Assembly (NCBI GenBank): GCA_019750255.1
Contig: JAIEOU010000002.1
Span: forward strand, 1 to 49,659
DNA: 49,659 bases
From: Patescibacteria group bacterium
GTDB lineage: Bacteria > Patescibacteriota > Minisyncoccia > Phycocordibacterales > UBA918
Reading direction: 5' to 3'
The first letter of the stretch is position 1; each line of letters starts with the position of its first letter. The position numbers were made by a program, and so were the translations under genes. This document shows, one piece after another, positions 41,579 to 49,266 of this stretch. Below the pieces are notes generated by a model. That model saw only the letters and a program-made list of their open reading frames with translations, did no database searches and was not told the DNA's origin.

Positions 41579-41587
41579 AGCACCTGC

Positions 41588-42277
41588 CTACGGATGAATT
41601 CTCGTCCCTATAAACGGCTGTCCCTCAAGATAGGCGGTGAGGGCTTGCAGTTGAGTGCCATTAATATGAGCGACCTCAACACCAAGCTTTTCGGCTTCTT
41701 TGGCCGCGATTGGATCAAAAGGGGAGGAGAGCCCTGGGTCCCAATTTTCGGGGATGAGCTTTCTAAACTCTGTCCATGTGATCGTTTCAATTTTTTCTGC
41801 GGCTGGATTGGTGTTGGGATTGTCCGTGTAGACGTAGTCGGTATTGGAAAGGTTGACCACATGCTTGGCTCCAATCCGCTGTGCTATTTGTATGGCGCGT
41901 AGGTCGGTAGAGCACCCGGGGCGGTAACCGGCGGCCACGATGACTTTTTCGTGGTGGGGAACATCAATGACTTCGTCGGGGTTCGTAATCATCACGCGGT
42001 AAGCGCTGTCTCGGAAAATAGTACGAAGCAGGTGGCCATTAAGCCGGGTGGCATGAATGCCCATCCAATCGAGGTCGTCGCTTGTGAGGGAGGCTACTTC
42101 TTTGGCCGCGTCTTGGTAACGCCTGGCCGTCTTGCCTCCACCGGCAATAATAATAAAACGACGCCCTTTAGCCGTGTGGGTGTCGATGAGGATTTTAAGG
42201 TTATTAAGAAAATTAGTATCAATGGCGTCGGGAACGATGAGTGATCCGCCGACGGAAATGACTGTGATATCTGACAT
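41588..42277 (-). CDS. pyrH: Uridylate kinase (amino acid kinase family)
   Basis: 229 residues from the ATG at 42277: SDITVISVGGSLIVPD. Motifs IIAGGGKTARRYQD, HATRLNGHLL, VIVAAGYRPGCSTDLRAIQI and VVNLSNTDYVY fit the archaeal-like UMP kinase subgroup. It makes UDP from UMP. TACACT ends 8 nt before the ATG, again leaderless spacing. Confidence 0.85.
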   Translation of the reverse strand: MSDITVISVGGSLIVPDAIDTNFLNNLKILIDTHTAKGRRFIIIAGGGKTARRYQDAAKEVASLTSDDLDWMGIHATRLNGHLLRTIFRDSAYRVMITNPDEVIDVPHHEKVIVAAGYRPGCSTDLRAIQIAQRIGAKHVVNLSNTDYVYTDNPNTNPAAEKIETITWTEFRKLIPENWDPGLSSPFDPIAAKEAEKLGVEVAHINGTQLQALTAYLEGQPFIGTRIHP

Positions 42278-42508
42278 TGCAGAAGAGTGTAGCACGGGCA
42301 CTATTGCCGCTCCACTCGTTTCTGGTAGGCTTACGACTTGGAGGGGTCGATGCTGTACGTTGAAAAGGATGGCACGGTGTGAACCTGTAGACGAAACAGC
42401 CATGACCACATAGCATAACCGGTGACACGGTGCTCCGGCGCATATCGCCGTTGCGGTTGGAGATGTCTGCTTAGGCCTCCTGACCGAAGGTCATTCCCTC
42501 GCTCGTCC

Positions 42509-42540
42509 GGGCGGCGCGCTCTGCTTTGGGTGCGCCGCCC
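42509..42540 (+). terminator. Terminator without an evident upstream gene
   Basis: GGGCGGCGC pairs with GCGCCGCCC, tail AATATTTTTAT. Confidence 0.8.
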
Positions 42541-42603
42541 AATATTTTTATATAAACTGAATGCGGACCCATACTTGTGAACAATGTGGCCACTGTGTCG
42601 CAG

Positions 42604-42630
42604 TTGACACCTGTGCCACTCGGGTATACT
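42604..42630 (+). promoter_or_regulatory. Strong promoter
   Basis: TTGACA and TATACT with 15-nt spacing and an extended GGG before the -10. The ATG of the 21-codon ORF lies 8 nt after the -10 box. Confidence 0.8.
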
Positions 42631-42638
42631 TTTTATCT

Positions 42639-42704
42639 ATGAGTCAGCGAGCAGTAATTGTCAGTAAGTACATCCTCCGCAAGTGGGGCCTCTGCCGTCG
42701 GTGA
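42639..42704 (+). CDS. 21-residue leader peptide candidate
   Basis: Reads MSQRAVIVSKYILRKWGLCR plus a final R. It lies exactly where the promoter predicts a leaderless start. A GGCCCC/GGGGCC hairpin (42728-42748) follows, so translation of the peptide could influence read-through into the gene at 42868. No known leader family. Confidence 0.45.
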   Translation: MSQRAVIVSKYILRKWGLCRR

Positions 42705-42727
42705 TATATATCCCACCAACGTCACAT

Positions 42728-42748
42728 GGCCCCGCTCCCGCAGGGGCC
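42728..42748 (+). terminator. Hairpin, possible attenuator
   Basis: GGCCCC pairs with GGGGCC around a 9-nt loop, followed by GTATTTGTTT. It lies between the leader peptide and the first small gene. Confidence 0.5.
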
Positions 42749-42867
42749 GTATTTGTTTCGGGTGTTGTCTGGATGAAATCATAAATGGTCTCATCCACCC
42801 CAGCACCTGAAGGTTCAGTCGAACAGAAGGGAGATGGTGGGGTTTGTTCATAAAAGAAAGACGTCCA

Positions 42868-43065
42868 ATGGATGAAAAGGAAACAGGTCCGCAACAATCG
42901 GATCAACGGATACCACAGAATGCCGCCAATCAGGGTCCGGTGACGGAACCGAGGACGGAGGTTCTCGAAGCTCCTCCCGACAAGGCTGCGCATCTGGTGG
43001 CGCAAGCGCATGAGAAAGGGGACGATCATCCCCGGTATCTTCTCATCCAGGATCGTATGGGCTAA
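42868..43065 (+). CDS. Small hydrophilic protein, unknown
   Basis: 65 residues from the ATG at 42868 (DEKETGPQQSDQRIPQNAAN). Polar, probably disordered, no signal peptide. First of five similar small genes, separated by terminators. AAAGAAAG lies upstream as a weak ribosome-binding site. Not recognised. Confidence 0.5.
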   Translation: MDEKETGPQQSDQRIPQNAANQGPVTEPRTEVLEAPPDKAAHLVAQAHEKGDDHPRYLLIQDRMG

Positions 43066-43080
43066 GAGTTCAGCGGATTA

Positions 43081-43122
43081 CCCCGGACCGCAGTGTGCCC
43101 CCTTGGCATGCTGCGGCCCGGG
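43081..43122 (+). terminator. Rho-independent terminator
   Basis: CCCGG-CCGCAG pairs with CTGCGG-CCGGG (one A-C mismatch), tail ATTCGTATTTT. Confidence 0.75.
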
Positions 43123-43257
43123 ATTCGTATTTTAAGTATTCATTTAAGGGAGCTAGGAATGAGGAGTCGGTGTGAGGGCAACTTGTGTGCCTTTACACCG
43201 GCGCCTGAATCCATACGGATAAGGTCGGGTCGGAAATGGTTCCAAAGGAGATTGATT

Positions 43258-43494
43258 ATGAATGATGAGCGGAAAAAAGAGCAACTGGGTGATCTTATAA
43301 TTTTTGGGCAGCGTGCCGACGTGTCCGGTCCTGTTGGCGAGTCGGCGGCCACAGAGTCTGTGACGCTGGCTGAAGCTGGGGTGGAGTCGCAGGAGCCTCA
43401 CCTCTATATGCTCCCTGGTCCGGCGGTCCCCGATGGCCTCGATTCCGGCTTCTTGTCGGACCGTGAAGGCATTTGCGGTGGTCCCGACGACTGA
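43258..43494 (+). CDS. Small acidic protein, unknown
   Basis: 78 residues from the ATG at 43258, with a strong AAAGGAG site 7 nt upstream. Acidic and glycine/proline-rich, ending CGGPDD. Own terminator downstream. Not recognised. Confidence 0.6.
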   Translation: MNDERKKEQLGDLIIFGQRADVSGPVGESAATESVTLAEAGVESQEPHLYMLPGPAVPDGLDSGFLSDREGICGGPDD

Positions 43495-43509
43495 ATCGTT
43501 CAAAAAGAA

Positions 43510-43539
43510 GGCGCGCTCTGGCTATCAGTCAGGCGCGCC
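43510..43539 (+). terminator. Rho-independent terminator
   Basis: GGCGCGC pairs with GCGCGCC, tail CTTTACGATTT. Confidence 0.75.
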
Positions 43540-43599
43540 CTTTACGATTTGGTATGGCATAGTTCATTCCATTGCGCTATCAGTTTTCACGCACCACGG

Positions 43600-43628
43600 T
43601 TGACACGGTTTTCGTAATCGCCTACGAT
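43600..43628 (+). promoter_or_regulatory. Promoter
   Basis: TTGACA and TACGAT with 17-nt spacing. It drives a leader that meets a terminator-like hairpin (43736-43760) before the gene at 43786. Confidence 0.7.
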
Positions 43629-43735
43629 GGGGGAATGGAACGAACGACTTCATACGGTTTCTATAGTATCGCTTGGTTTAGTAAGCGAGCGGGGGCCTTG
43701 TTGGTGTTGTAAGTTTCATTACACGCGCCGGAACC

Positions 43736-43760
43736 AAGAGCCCCAGACCGGGGTCTTTTT
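43736..43760 (+). terminator. Terminator in a leader, possible attenuator
   Basis: AAGA-(G)-CCCC pairs with GGGG-TCTT, then TTTTT. It lies between promoter 43600 and gene 43786. Confidence 0.6.
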
Positions 43761-43785
43761 AGTTTCGGCGAAGGTGTGGTTCATC

Positions 43786-43989
43786 ATGATCCTAGAGGAG
43801 CAGCGACCAGTGGAAGACAGTAACGCCGGTAAGGGTGGGGAAGAGACGAAATCAGTGCCGACAGAGGCACAGAGCGGCCGGTCGGATGTGGGACATGTAG
43901 CACCCCCTCCCGCAGTTCTGTGCGATGCGGACATCCCCGCACCACCTCCAAGCGAAAGGAGGGTTCAGAGTTTCCCAATTGGAATCTAG
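43786..43989 (+). CDS. Small hydrophilic protein, unknown
   Basis: 67 residues, start ATG at 43786 with GAAGGTG upstream. Proline- and glutamate-rich (PPPAVLCDADIPAPPPSERR), likely disordered. Not recognised. Confidence 0.5.
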   Translation: MILEEQRPVEDSNAGKGGEETKSVPTEAQSGRSDVGHVAPPPAVLCDADIPAPPPSERRVQSFPIGI

Positions 43990-44020
43990 AAAGTCCGACC
44001 ATTATGACAGGGAGAGTACC

Positions 44021-44218
44021 ATGACGGTTTGTTTTGCTGGAAAGCGAGCGCTTGCACCGCCTGCCACTCTGGTGCCGCCAAAGCCCGTACCAAAAGACGA
44101 TGCTGAGGCTGCGATATTTCCTCGTCCGCAGGTCGAGGGAGGGGTTCGAGACACCGGACCTACTCCAACAAGAAAAGAGTGGAGGGATAATCCAGCGGCC
44201 CGATGGGAGTATATCTGA
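44021..44218 (+). CDS. Small proline-rich protein, unknown
   Basis: 65 residues, ATG at 44021 after GGGAGAG. Contains PPATLVPPKPVPKDD and ends KEWRDNPAARWEYI. Its TGA overlaps the ATG of the next gene (TGATG), so the two are translationally coupled. Confidence 0.55.
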   Translation: MTVCFAGKRALAPPATLVPPKPVPKDDAEAAIFPRPQVEGGVRDTGPTPTRKEWRDNPAARWEYI

Positions 44219-44433
44219 TGGGCTGGAACCGGAACCCTAGTCGCGGTGAACCAGGTCATCCGGTAGGCTGGGGTGCGCCCGCGACCACTCGACCAGCAGA
44301 TGGCGTGTTTCCCAAGTCTCCGCCGCAGGCTCCAGATCCGAAAAGCGACAGCAATGTTACTCCGGAGACGACCGAAGACTCGAGTACGTCACCTGCTCGT
44401 GGTGGATGGTGGGACGAAGCGGTCAACGGATAG
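44218..44433 (+). CDS. Small glycine/proline-rich protein, unknown
   Basis: 71 residues, starting MGWNRNPSRGEPGHPVGWGA and ending GGWWDEAVNG; tryptophan at both ends. Coupled to the upstream gene through TGATG. Terminator at 44461. Confidence 0.55.
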   Translation: MGWNRNPSRGEPGHPVGWGAPATTRPADGVFPKSPPQAPDPKSDSNVTPETTEDSSTSPARGGWWDEAVNG

Positions 44434-44460
44434 TTCTTGACTGAGGAAGGCAGCAGAAAA

Positions 44461-44487
44461 AAGGCGGAGCCTCATACGCTCCGCCTT
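44461..44487. terminator. Bidirectional terminator
   Basis: AAGGCGGAGC pairs with GCTCCGCCTT; A- and T-runs on both sides. Between the small-gene cluster and the septation gene. Confidence 0.9.
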
Positions 44488-44492
44488 TATTT

Positions 44493-45074
44493 TTATTCGT
44501 CTTTGGTGCGTAAGCCCCAGTGGTTTGATAAGTGGGCAATACGATAGGTGCTCGCCGTTTTAATCTGCAGTAGACCAAAGCCCGTAATCGCGAGTACTTT
44601 GATAAAGCGGAAATCAAACCAGGCTTCGGGAGTAAGCATAATGCGGACAAGCTCGTTTGCGGCCCCGGCTAAGATGAAAATGGTAACCCAGCGCCAGGCG
44701 AGCACGTCCCAGCCCTCATCGGTCATGGCAAAGGTGTGATCAAAGAAGTACTTGAGTACGTTAAAGCGGAGCGATAGACCGCCGGCTACCACTCCCGCGA
44801 GAAGGAAATAGTAAAGGGAGTCAGCGATTATAAGTGCCTCTGGACTATGTTCGCGAAGGGTAATCCCGCCGGAGATGAGCACGAAGATGGTAGAGACGAC
44901 TGGCAGTACAGGCATCCGTCCGGCACACCAGAGTCCAATAATGAGCGCGGCGACGGTCGTGGTAATAAGAACGATGGTGGCCGCATCGAGCGATAAAAAA
45001 TTACCCGCTAAAAAGAAAGCGACCACGGGCACGAATTCGGTCGTAAGGTGGAGAATGGCACGCCGCGCAGGCAT
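44493..45074 (-). CDS. yciB: Intracellular septation protein A-like membrane protein
   Basis: 193 residues from the ATG at 45074 (PARRAILHLTTEFVPVVAFF). Five membrane helices; ILISGGITLREHSPEALIIADSL-like blocks and WRWVTIFILAGAANELVRIM follow the YciB/IspZ pattern (family motif W..N.RW..FF...A..NE). Involved in cell envelope and septation in other bacteria. The TACAAT box lies 19 nt upstream. Confidence 0.8.
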   Translation of the reverse strand: MPARRAILHLTTEFVPVVAFFLAGNFLSLDAATIVLITTTVAALIIGLWCAGRMPVLPVVSTIFVLISGGITLREHSPEALIIADSLYYFLLAGVVAGGLSLRFNVLKYFFDHTFAMTDEGWDVLAWRWVTIFILAGAANELVRIMLTPEAWFDFRFIKVLAITGFGLLQIKTASTYRIAHLSNHWGLRTKDE

Positions 45075-45376
45075 AGAGAGAAAGTCGCGTTGATTGTAAC
45101 ACGTTATGGAGTTACAGGCTCCAGCCATGCTCTTTTGTTCATAAAGCTTGTCAGTAATCGTTTTTAGTGCTGAGCACAGCGCTGAGCGTGGGTAAAATAC
45201 CTTTGTAGAAAGGAGAGGAGGGGGTATTGACAATTTTTTTAAACCATGTATACTCCTGATTAGTTCCGTTTGGAGTGGCTTGCTACATGCCTGTCACAGG
45301 AAGCCGCATCAAGCGGAGCCCTGTTGGCTGCACAGTTTGCAACCATTCCACCTCCCACACATTCGGAGTCAGTTCC
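45075..45376 (+). other. Long leader and promoter region of the exported-protein gene
   Basis: No gene. Promoter at 45227-45254, then a ~115-nt 5' UTR before the ATG at 45377. The UTR contains paired segments such as AAGCCGC/GCGG. Confidence 0.5.
45227..45254 (+). promoter_or_regulatory. Strong promoter
   Basis: TTGACA and TATACT with 16-nt spacing; same architecture as the promoter at 49138. Confidence 0.85.
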
Positions 45377-45844
45377 ATGATCAAGATCCTTCGCTCGCTC
45401 TCCTTCCTGGCCCTGCTCGCCTTCGGCTTCGGCCTTGGCAATCCGGCCTCGGCCAATTGCAATCCGTGCTTCGATGGCGGCACAACGACCGGCACCACGA
45501 CCACCCCCAGCTGGAACACCACTTCCTTCGGCATCACGGGTCTCTCCTTCGGGCAGAGCGCGGGTGTCGGTCTGGGAGAGATCCGTTCCGGTACCGGCAC
45601 CACCTATAGTGGGACCGAAGGTCTCTCCTTCGGGACTGTCACGGGCGGGGTCGCCGGTACGACCAACTTCTGCCCCAGCGGAAGCTGTGCCGGCCTCACT
45701 GGTGATGTGACGGCACGCTTCGGCGCGCAGCAAAATTCGAATGCTGGCGCCTTTGCTACCAGCCCGACACTCAGCCACGCACAGGGCGGCACCAACACGA
45801 TGGCCCTCGGCGGCGCCACCATGAGCATTCTGCGCGGACAGTAA
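45377..45844 (+). CDS. Exported glycine/threonine-rich protein with cysteine pairs
   Basis: 155 residues. Signal peptide ending GLGNPASA before NCNPCFDGG. Low-complexity G/T/S body with repeats (FGITGLSFGQS and EGLSFGTV) and a CPSGSC pair. Paralogous to the partial gene at 49267 (GLANPASA, CPGNVC). Codons are strongly C/G-ending. Likely a secreted or surface protein; function unknown. Confidence 0.7.
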   Translation: MIKILRSLSFLALLAFGFGLGNPASANCNPCFDGGTTTGTTTTPSWNTTSFGITGLSFGQSAGVGLGEIRSGTGTTYSGTEGLSFGTVTGGVAGTTNFCPSGSCAGLTGDVTARFGAQQNSNAGAFATSPTLSHAQGGTNTMALGGATMSILRGQ

Positions 45845-45853
45845 TTCCGCAAC

Positions 45854-45935
45854 GGCAGAGCGGGGTCATCCTTGACCCAGCTCTGCCACCACCCCTCTAT
45901 CTGTGTGCTTCGGCACGCTAATAGAGGGGTTTTTC
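45854..45935 (+). terminator. Double hairpin terminator
   Basis: GGCAGAGC-GGGTC pairs with GACCC-GCTCTGCC (45854-45887), then ACCCCTCTAT/ATAGAGGGGT with an inner TTCG-capped stem and TTTTTCG. Confidence 0.9.
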
Positions 45936-46051
45936 GTAGCTCATGTATCTTTCTCTGCATCCTTAGCATGAATGAGCAGAGGGCTTGCTTTTTCTATAAA
46001 AGTGTGATATTGTTATGGAAGGAGAATCTTGACATAAAGGAATAAAAACCA

Positions 46052-46423
46052 ATGAAGTGCACCAATTGCGGCCCGGGCCAATGGCTTCGAGTGCTGCTTG
46101 GCACGACGGCGCTTGTCGCTGTTGTGCTTATGACCACAACCCCGGCTTCGGCTGGTGGTAACCGCGGTCCTCGCAACGAGGTCCGCACTACGCTCGCTCC
46201 GGCACCTTCACCGGCGCCGCCGGCGGGAGGTTGGGAGGTCGTGCAGGGTCCGGTCCAAATGATACCGGGCATGTCGTTTGGGGTTGGCGCTCTGGCCTTC
46301 ACCAACTGCTGCTGCGGCACCACCATCCTTGGCGGTGCTGGCTTCACCCTGCAACCGCAGGTGACCCAATCGGTCATTATGCGGTTCAATCCCCATCAAT
46401 CCACCATCGGCTTTGGCCGGTAA
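46052..46423 (+). CDS. Exported small protein, unknown
   Basis: 123 residues. Signal peptide (WLRVLLGTTALVAVVLMTTT, PASA). A proline-rich segment is followed by FTNCCCGTTILGGAGF, with three adjacent cysteines. AAAGGAA precedes the ATG. First of three adjacent exported-protein genes. Not recognised. Confidence 0.65.
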   Translation: MKCTNCGPGQWLRVLLGTTALVAVVLMTTTPASAGGNRGPRNEVRTTLAPAPSPAPPAGGWEVVQGPVQMIPGMSFGVGALAFTNCCCGTTILGGAGFTLQPQVTQSVIMRFNPHQSTIGFGR

Positions 46424-46439
46424 GCCCAAGGAGGGCACC

Positions 46440-46898
46440 ATGATCTCTCACTTCCTCCGCCGGTTCATGCCGGTTCTTGCCTTGTGCGCTCTGTCGCTTT
46501 TCGCGACGGCGTGCACCAGTCGCACCGACACTCGTTCCTCGGACGGTTCCGTCCGGGTGCAAATGGTTTCGGGTGATACCGCGCTCGGTGCGGCGGCGAC
46601 CGTCATGGTCGTCGATGCCCGAGCCATCAATCCGCAAACCGGTGAACCCGAAGGGCCTTACGCCCGTAACGTGCAGGTGCTTCAGGCACCGTCCCTTGCC
46701 ACGGTTGCGACGGGAGCCATCCTTGGCTCCATCGTTCCGGCAGCGACGCAGGGTGTGTTCGGTCTCGCTATTGCCCGCAACAATCCCTGTGCTCGTGGAA
46801 ACTGCGGCGGCGGTGGCAGTACCGCCATCGCCATCTCGGGCTCGTCTTCGCAAGCCGGCGGCTATGCCGGCATCACCTTCGGCGGCCAAGGCCACTGA
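46440..46898 (+). CDS. Lipoprotein, unknown function
   Basis: 152 residues, ATG at 46440 after AAGGAGG (good site). Lipobox LFATAC. The C-terminus is glycine/serine-rich with a CARGNCGGGG cysteine pair, similar in style to the exported proteins at 45377 and 49267. Confidence 0.65.
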   Translation: MISHFLRRFMPVLALCALSLFATACTSRTDTRSSDGSVRVQMVSGDTALGAAATVMVVDARAINPQTGEPEGPYARNVQVLQAPSLATVATGAILGSIVPAATQGVFGLAIARNNPCARGNCGGGGSTAIAISGSSSQAGGYAGITFGGQGH

Positions 46899-46909
46899 TA
46901 AGAAAGGAT

Positions 46910-47947
46910 ATGACCATGCGTCTTTCCATCATCGGTGGCTTGTGCATCCTCGGGCTCGCGTTTGCAAGCACGGGGTACGCCCAGACCACCCCGAGGCAGT
47001 CGGCCGCCGCGTCAGCTGCACCGGCTCAAACGTTCGACGGCTGGCATCTGGTCTCGGGATTCACCGAGACGGGTCCTGACCTGCAGGTTCAGTCGCTGGT
47101 GGCTGGTTTGTATCAAAGTGTCCAGAGTCGTCCGGCAGTCATGTCGGCGCTCCGCGGCACTCTGAACGACGCGGCCCTCAACAACTACGCGACGCCGGCA
47201 CTCTTCGAACAGCTCTTCCGGACTGCCTACGGGCTTGATGGTCGAAACACCATCACCCGTCGGGAATTCAAGAGCTTTCTCGTCCCTCGCGGTAACCAGG
47301 AGGGGATCATTCTCCCCGGCTTCGCGAATGGACGAGACCAAGCCCGACTCGCCAGCCTTCGTCAGCGACAGCAGACGGTGGCTGCACGGGTAACTCGGGA
47401 ACAGGACCGCGTGGCCATTGCGGCACCGCCGGGGACATCTCCGGTGGTGCAGCGTGAAGCCGCGGCTCTCGCCTCGCTCGCCACGCAGCTCGCCACCTTT
47501 GGTGGCAGGCTCACGGCGGCTGAACGCGAGCTCCGCAGTGGTCGTTTCGACGCTGTCGCCTTCAATCATTTCCTTGATGGTGTGCACAGTGGCCTTGGTT
47601 ATGTCGACCAGCGAGTGAGTGAGATTGACCAGCGTCTTTCTGCTCTCACGACGCGAGTCGGCGCTGTCGAAAGTAAGGTGGACGGTTTCCAAGGTCAGAT
47701 CAATTGGCTCTGGGGAACGTTCGCTGTCGGGGTGCTCATCCTGGGCATCGTCTTCTGTATCTTCGGTTGGCGCCAGCAAAAGACGTCCCGCACTGTCGCC
47801 GGTCACGCTGAACAGCTCGGTGCCGTCGACACACGGCTCGCCGAAGCAACGGAAGCGGTCGCCGCCCTCGCTCCGCGAGTGGCTGCGGTCGAAAAAGCCG
47901 ATTCTGAAGTTCGACAGGGGACACCGTCCTTATCGGTCGTAGCCTGA
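46910..47947 (+). CDS. Exported coiled-coil protein with C-terminal membrane helix
   Basis: 345 residues. Signal peptide ending STGYAQ; helical region; coiled coils (about 135-180 and 200-260, VDQRVSEIDQRLSALTTRVG); membrane helix INWLWGTFAVGVLILGIVFC at about 260-285; a cytoplasmic-like coiled tail. Topology suggests an envelope-spanning tether. AAGAAAGG lies upstream. Not recognised. Confidence 0.65.
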   Translation: MTMRLSIIGGLCILGLAFASTGYAQTTPRQSAAASAAPAQTFDGWHLVSGFTETGPDLQVQSLVAGLYQSVQSRPAVMSALRGTLNDAALNNYATPALFEQLFRTAYGLDGRNTITRREFKSFLVPRGNQEGIILPGFANGRDQARLASLRQRQQTVAARVTREQDRVAIAAPPGTSPVVQREAAALASLATQLATFGGRLTAAERELRSGRFDAVAFNHFLDGVHSGLGYVDQRVSEIDQRLSALTTRVGAVESKVDGFQGQINWLWGTFAVGVLILGIVFCIFGWRQQKTSRTVAGHAEQLGAVDTRLAEATEAVAALAPRVAAVEKADSEVRQGTPSLSVVA

Positions 47948-47953
47948 CGGAAC

Positions 47954-47986
47954 TGGCACCCCGGTGCACCATGCACTGGGGTGCCA
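47954..47986 (+). terminator. Hairpin terminator
   Basis: TGGCACCCC pairs with GGGGTGCCA; inner GTGCA/TGCAC; pyrimidine-rich tail. Confidence 0.65.
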
Positions 47987-48059
47987 CTCCACCTTTCCTC
48001 TCTGTTAAGTTTGTACCTTACGTTCTTCAAGTACACCCTGTACCTAAACTCTGACCACC

Positions 48060-48096
48060 AAGGCCCTTGCATTCAAGCAGGGCCTTTTGACTTTTT
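48060..48096 (+). terminator. Rho-independent terminator
   Basis: AAGGCCCTTGC pairs with GCAGGGCCTT (one bulge), then TTGACTTTTTT. Confidence 0.8.
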
Positions 48097-48151
48097 TAAG
48101 AATTAGTGACATAATATAAAGCGAATCAGTTCATCACAAGGATCCTCCAGC

Positions 48152-48940
48152 ATGATGCGTTATCTTGGGTTACTCGCTCTGGCTGTACTTGCCGCGTGCG
48201 GGGAAGTCACGACTGATCGTTTTGCCGGCGCTCCAGTTACGGGTGCAGCAAGGGTGTCTGCGAACACTATGCAGATTACTTTCGGTGGCCCCGCCGCGCA
48301 GTTGGCAAGGCAAGCCCAGTCGGGAAGCTACCGCTACGGTCGCTTCACCGTCCGTCGCGAGGCCGATGGGGGGCAGGTGATTGAAGGCGGCGTATTTACG
48401 CCACCCGAAGCACCGCCACTGTGGGCTGTCGAGCAGCTTCGTAATCGCCCCGTCCGCAATCTCATCTTGGTGGATTTTATCAAGAAGGAGCTTCACTTGT
48501 ATCAACGCGCGGGTGCAGACTGGGTCGCAACAATTGGCTATGCGGTCGTCGCGCCACAGGCGAATAGCTTACCGCGCGACGTTGTGGAGGGGAACTTGTC
48601 GCGCATCGACCTCGCGCCGGTGTGGGGTGTGCCCGCCAGTATTCGCCGGGACTACGCGGCGGCGGGTCAACCTCTTCCAGCCCAGGTGCCGTTTGGTGAT
48701 CCTCGCAATATGCTCGGTGCCGCTCGGCTTGAGGTTGCTTGGAACACCCCGAACTGGAACCTGGTACGCCTCCATGGCGCTCGCGGATATCCCGCAGAAC
48801 CGCTCGGTGAGGTCGATACCTACGGCTGCGTTTCGCTTCTCGATGAGTCACTACTCGGTCTTATCAATCAGATTGGTGGACCGGCTGGAGCAGTGAGAGA
48901 CGGTACCGTAATTATGTTCCATCGTCGTGGTGTGCGCTAA
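48152..48940 (+). CDS. L,D-transpeptidase (YkuD) lipoprotein
   Basis: 262 residues. Lipobox LAVLAAC. YkuD domain (about 100-255) with LILVDFIKKELHLYQ, NLVRLHGARGYPAE and the catalytic cysteine in DTYGCVSL (His and Cys of the HxxG..S/TxGC motif). It would form 3-3 cross-links or attach proteins to peptidoglycan. It lies among exported proteins, suggesting a shared envelope role. Confidence 0.85.
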   Translation: MMRYLGLLALAVLAACGEVTTDRFAGAPVTGAARVSANTMQITFGGPAAQLARQAQSGSYRYGRFTVRREADGGQVIEGGVFTPPEAPPLWAVEQLRNRPVRNLILVDFIKKELHLYQRAGADWVATIGYAVVAPQANSLPRDVVEGNLSRIDLAPVWGVPASIRRDYAAAGQPLPAQVPFGDPRNMLGAARLEVAWNTPNWNLVRLHGARGYPAEPLGEVDTYGCVSLLDESLLGLINQIGGPAGAVRDGTVIMFHRRGVR

Positions 48941-49266
48941 GTGCACCACGACTAACTGCTCCTGCTTTTCAGGCATGAGCGGTTTTCTTTTTAATGTGCT
49001 GAAAGGATCGTAGACTGTATTCACGTAAGGTGTGCTCTTTATAGCCTGTTTGCCAGTAGTGATTTCAGTACTATGTTTAGCCGGGGTGACTGCCACGCCA
49101 CTGACTTTGAGTAAAAAGGCGAGTCCACAAATAACGCTTGACAGATTTTTTATTACGTGTATATTAGTCCGGTACACAGAAGTTTGGACACACATTCGTG
49201 CATTGTTCAAGTGACTGTTGCGACCTGCCGGGGGTTTATCCGGTATTCATCGAAAGGACTTCCTTC
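48941..49266 (+). other. Intergenic region with terminator and promoter
   Basis: Terminator AACTGCTC/GAGCGGTT with tail TTCTTTTT at 48954-48990, promoter at 49138-49165 and a ~95-nt leader with AAAGGA before the ATG at 49267. No convincing gene. Confidence 0.65.
49138..49165 (+). promoter_or_regulatory. Strong promoter
   Basis: TTGACA and TATATT with 16-nt spacing, upstream of the last gene. Confidence 0.8.

Larger units (their letters stand above)
42278..42638. other. Intergenic stretch with an orphan terminator and a strong promoter
   Basis: No protein gene. It holds a GACC-GAA-GGTC hairpin (42482), a strong plus-strand terminator at 42509-42550 with no gene before it, and the promoter at 42604. 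A small plus-strand RNA ending at the terminator is possible. Confidence 0.45.

Noticed and set aside
42868-44433. Prophage remnant
   Set aside because: No integrase, capsid, terminase or lysis gene; the small proteins show no phage signature, so a phage origin cannot be supported.
49032-49214. 60-codon hydrophobic frame before the last gene
   Set aside because: It runs through the -35 and -10 boxes at 49138-49165 and has no start signal.
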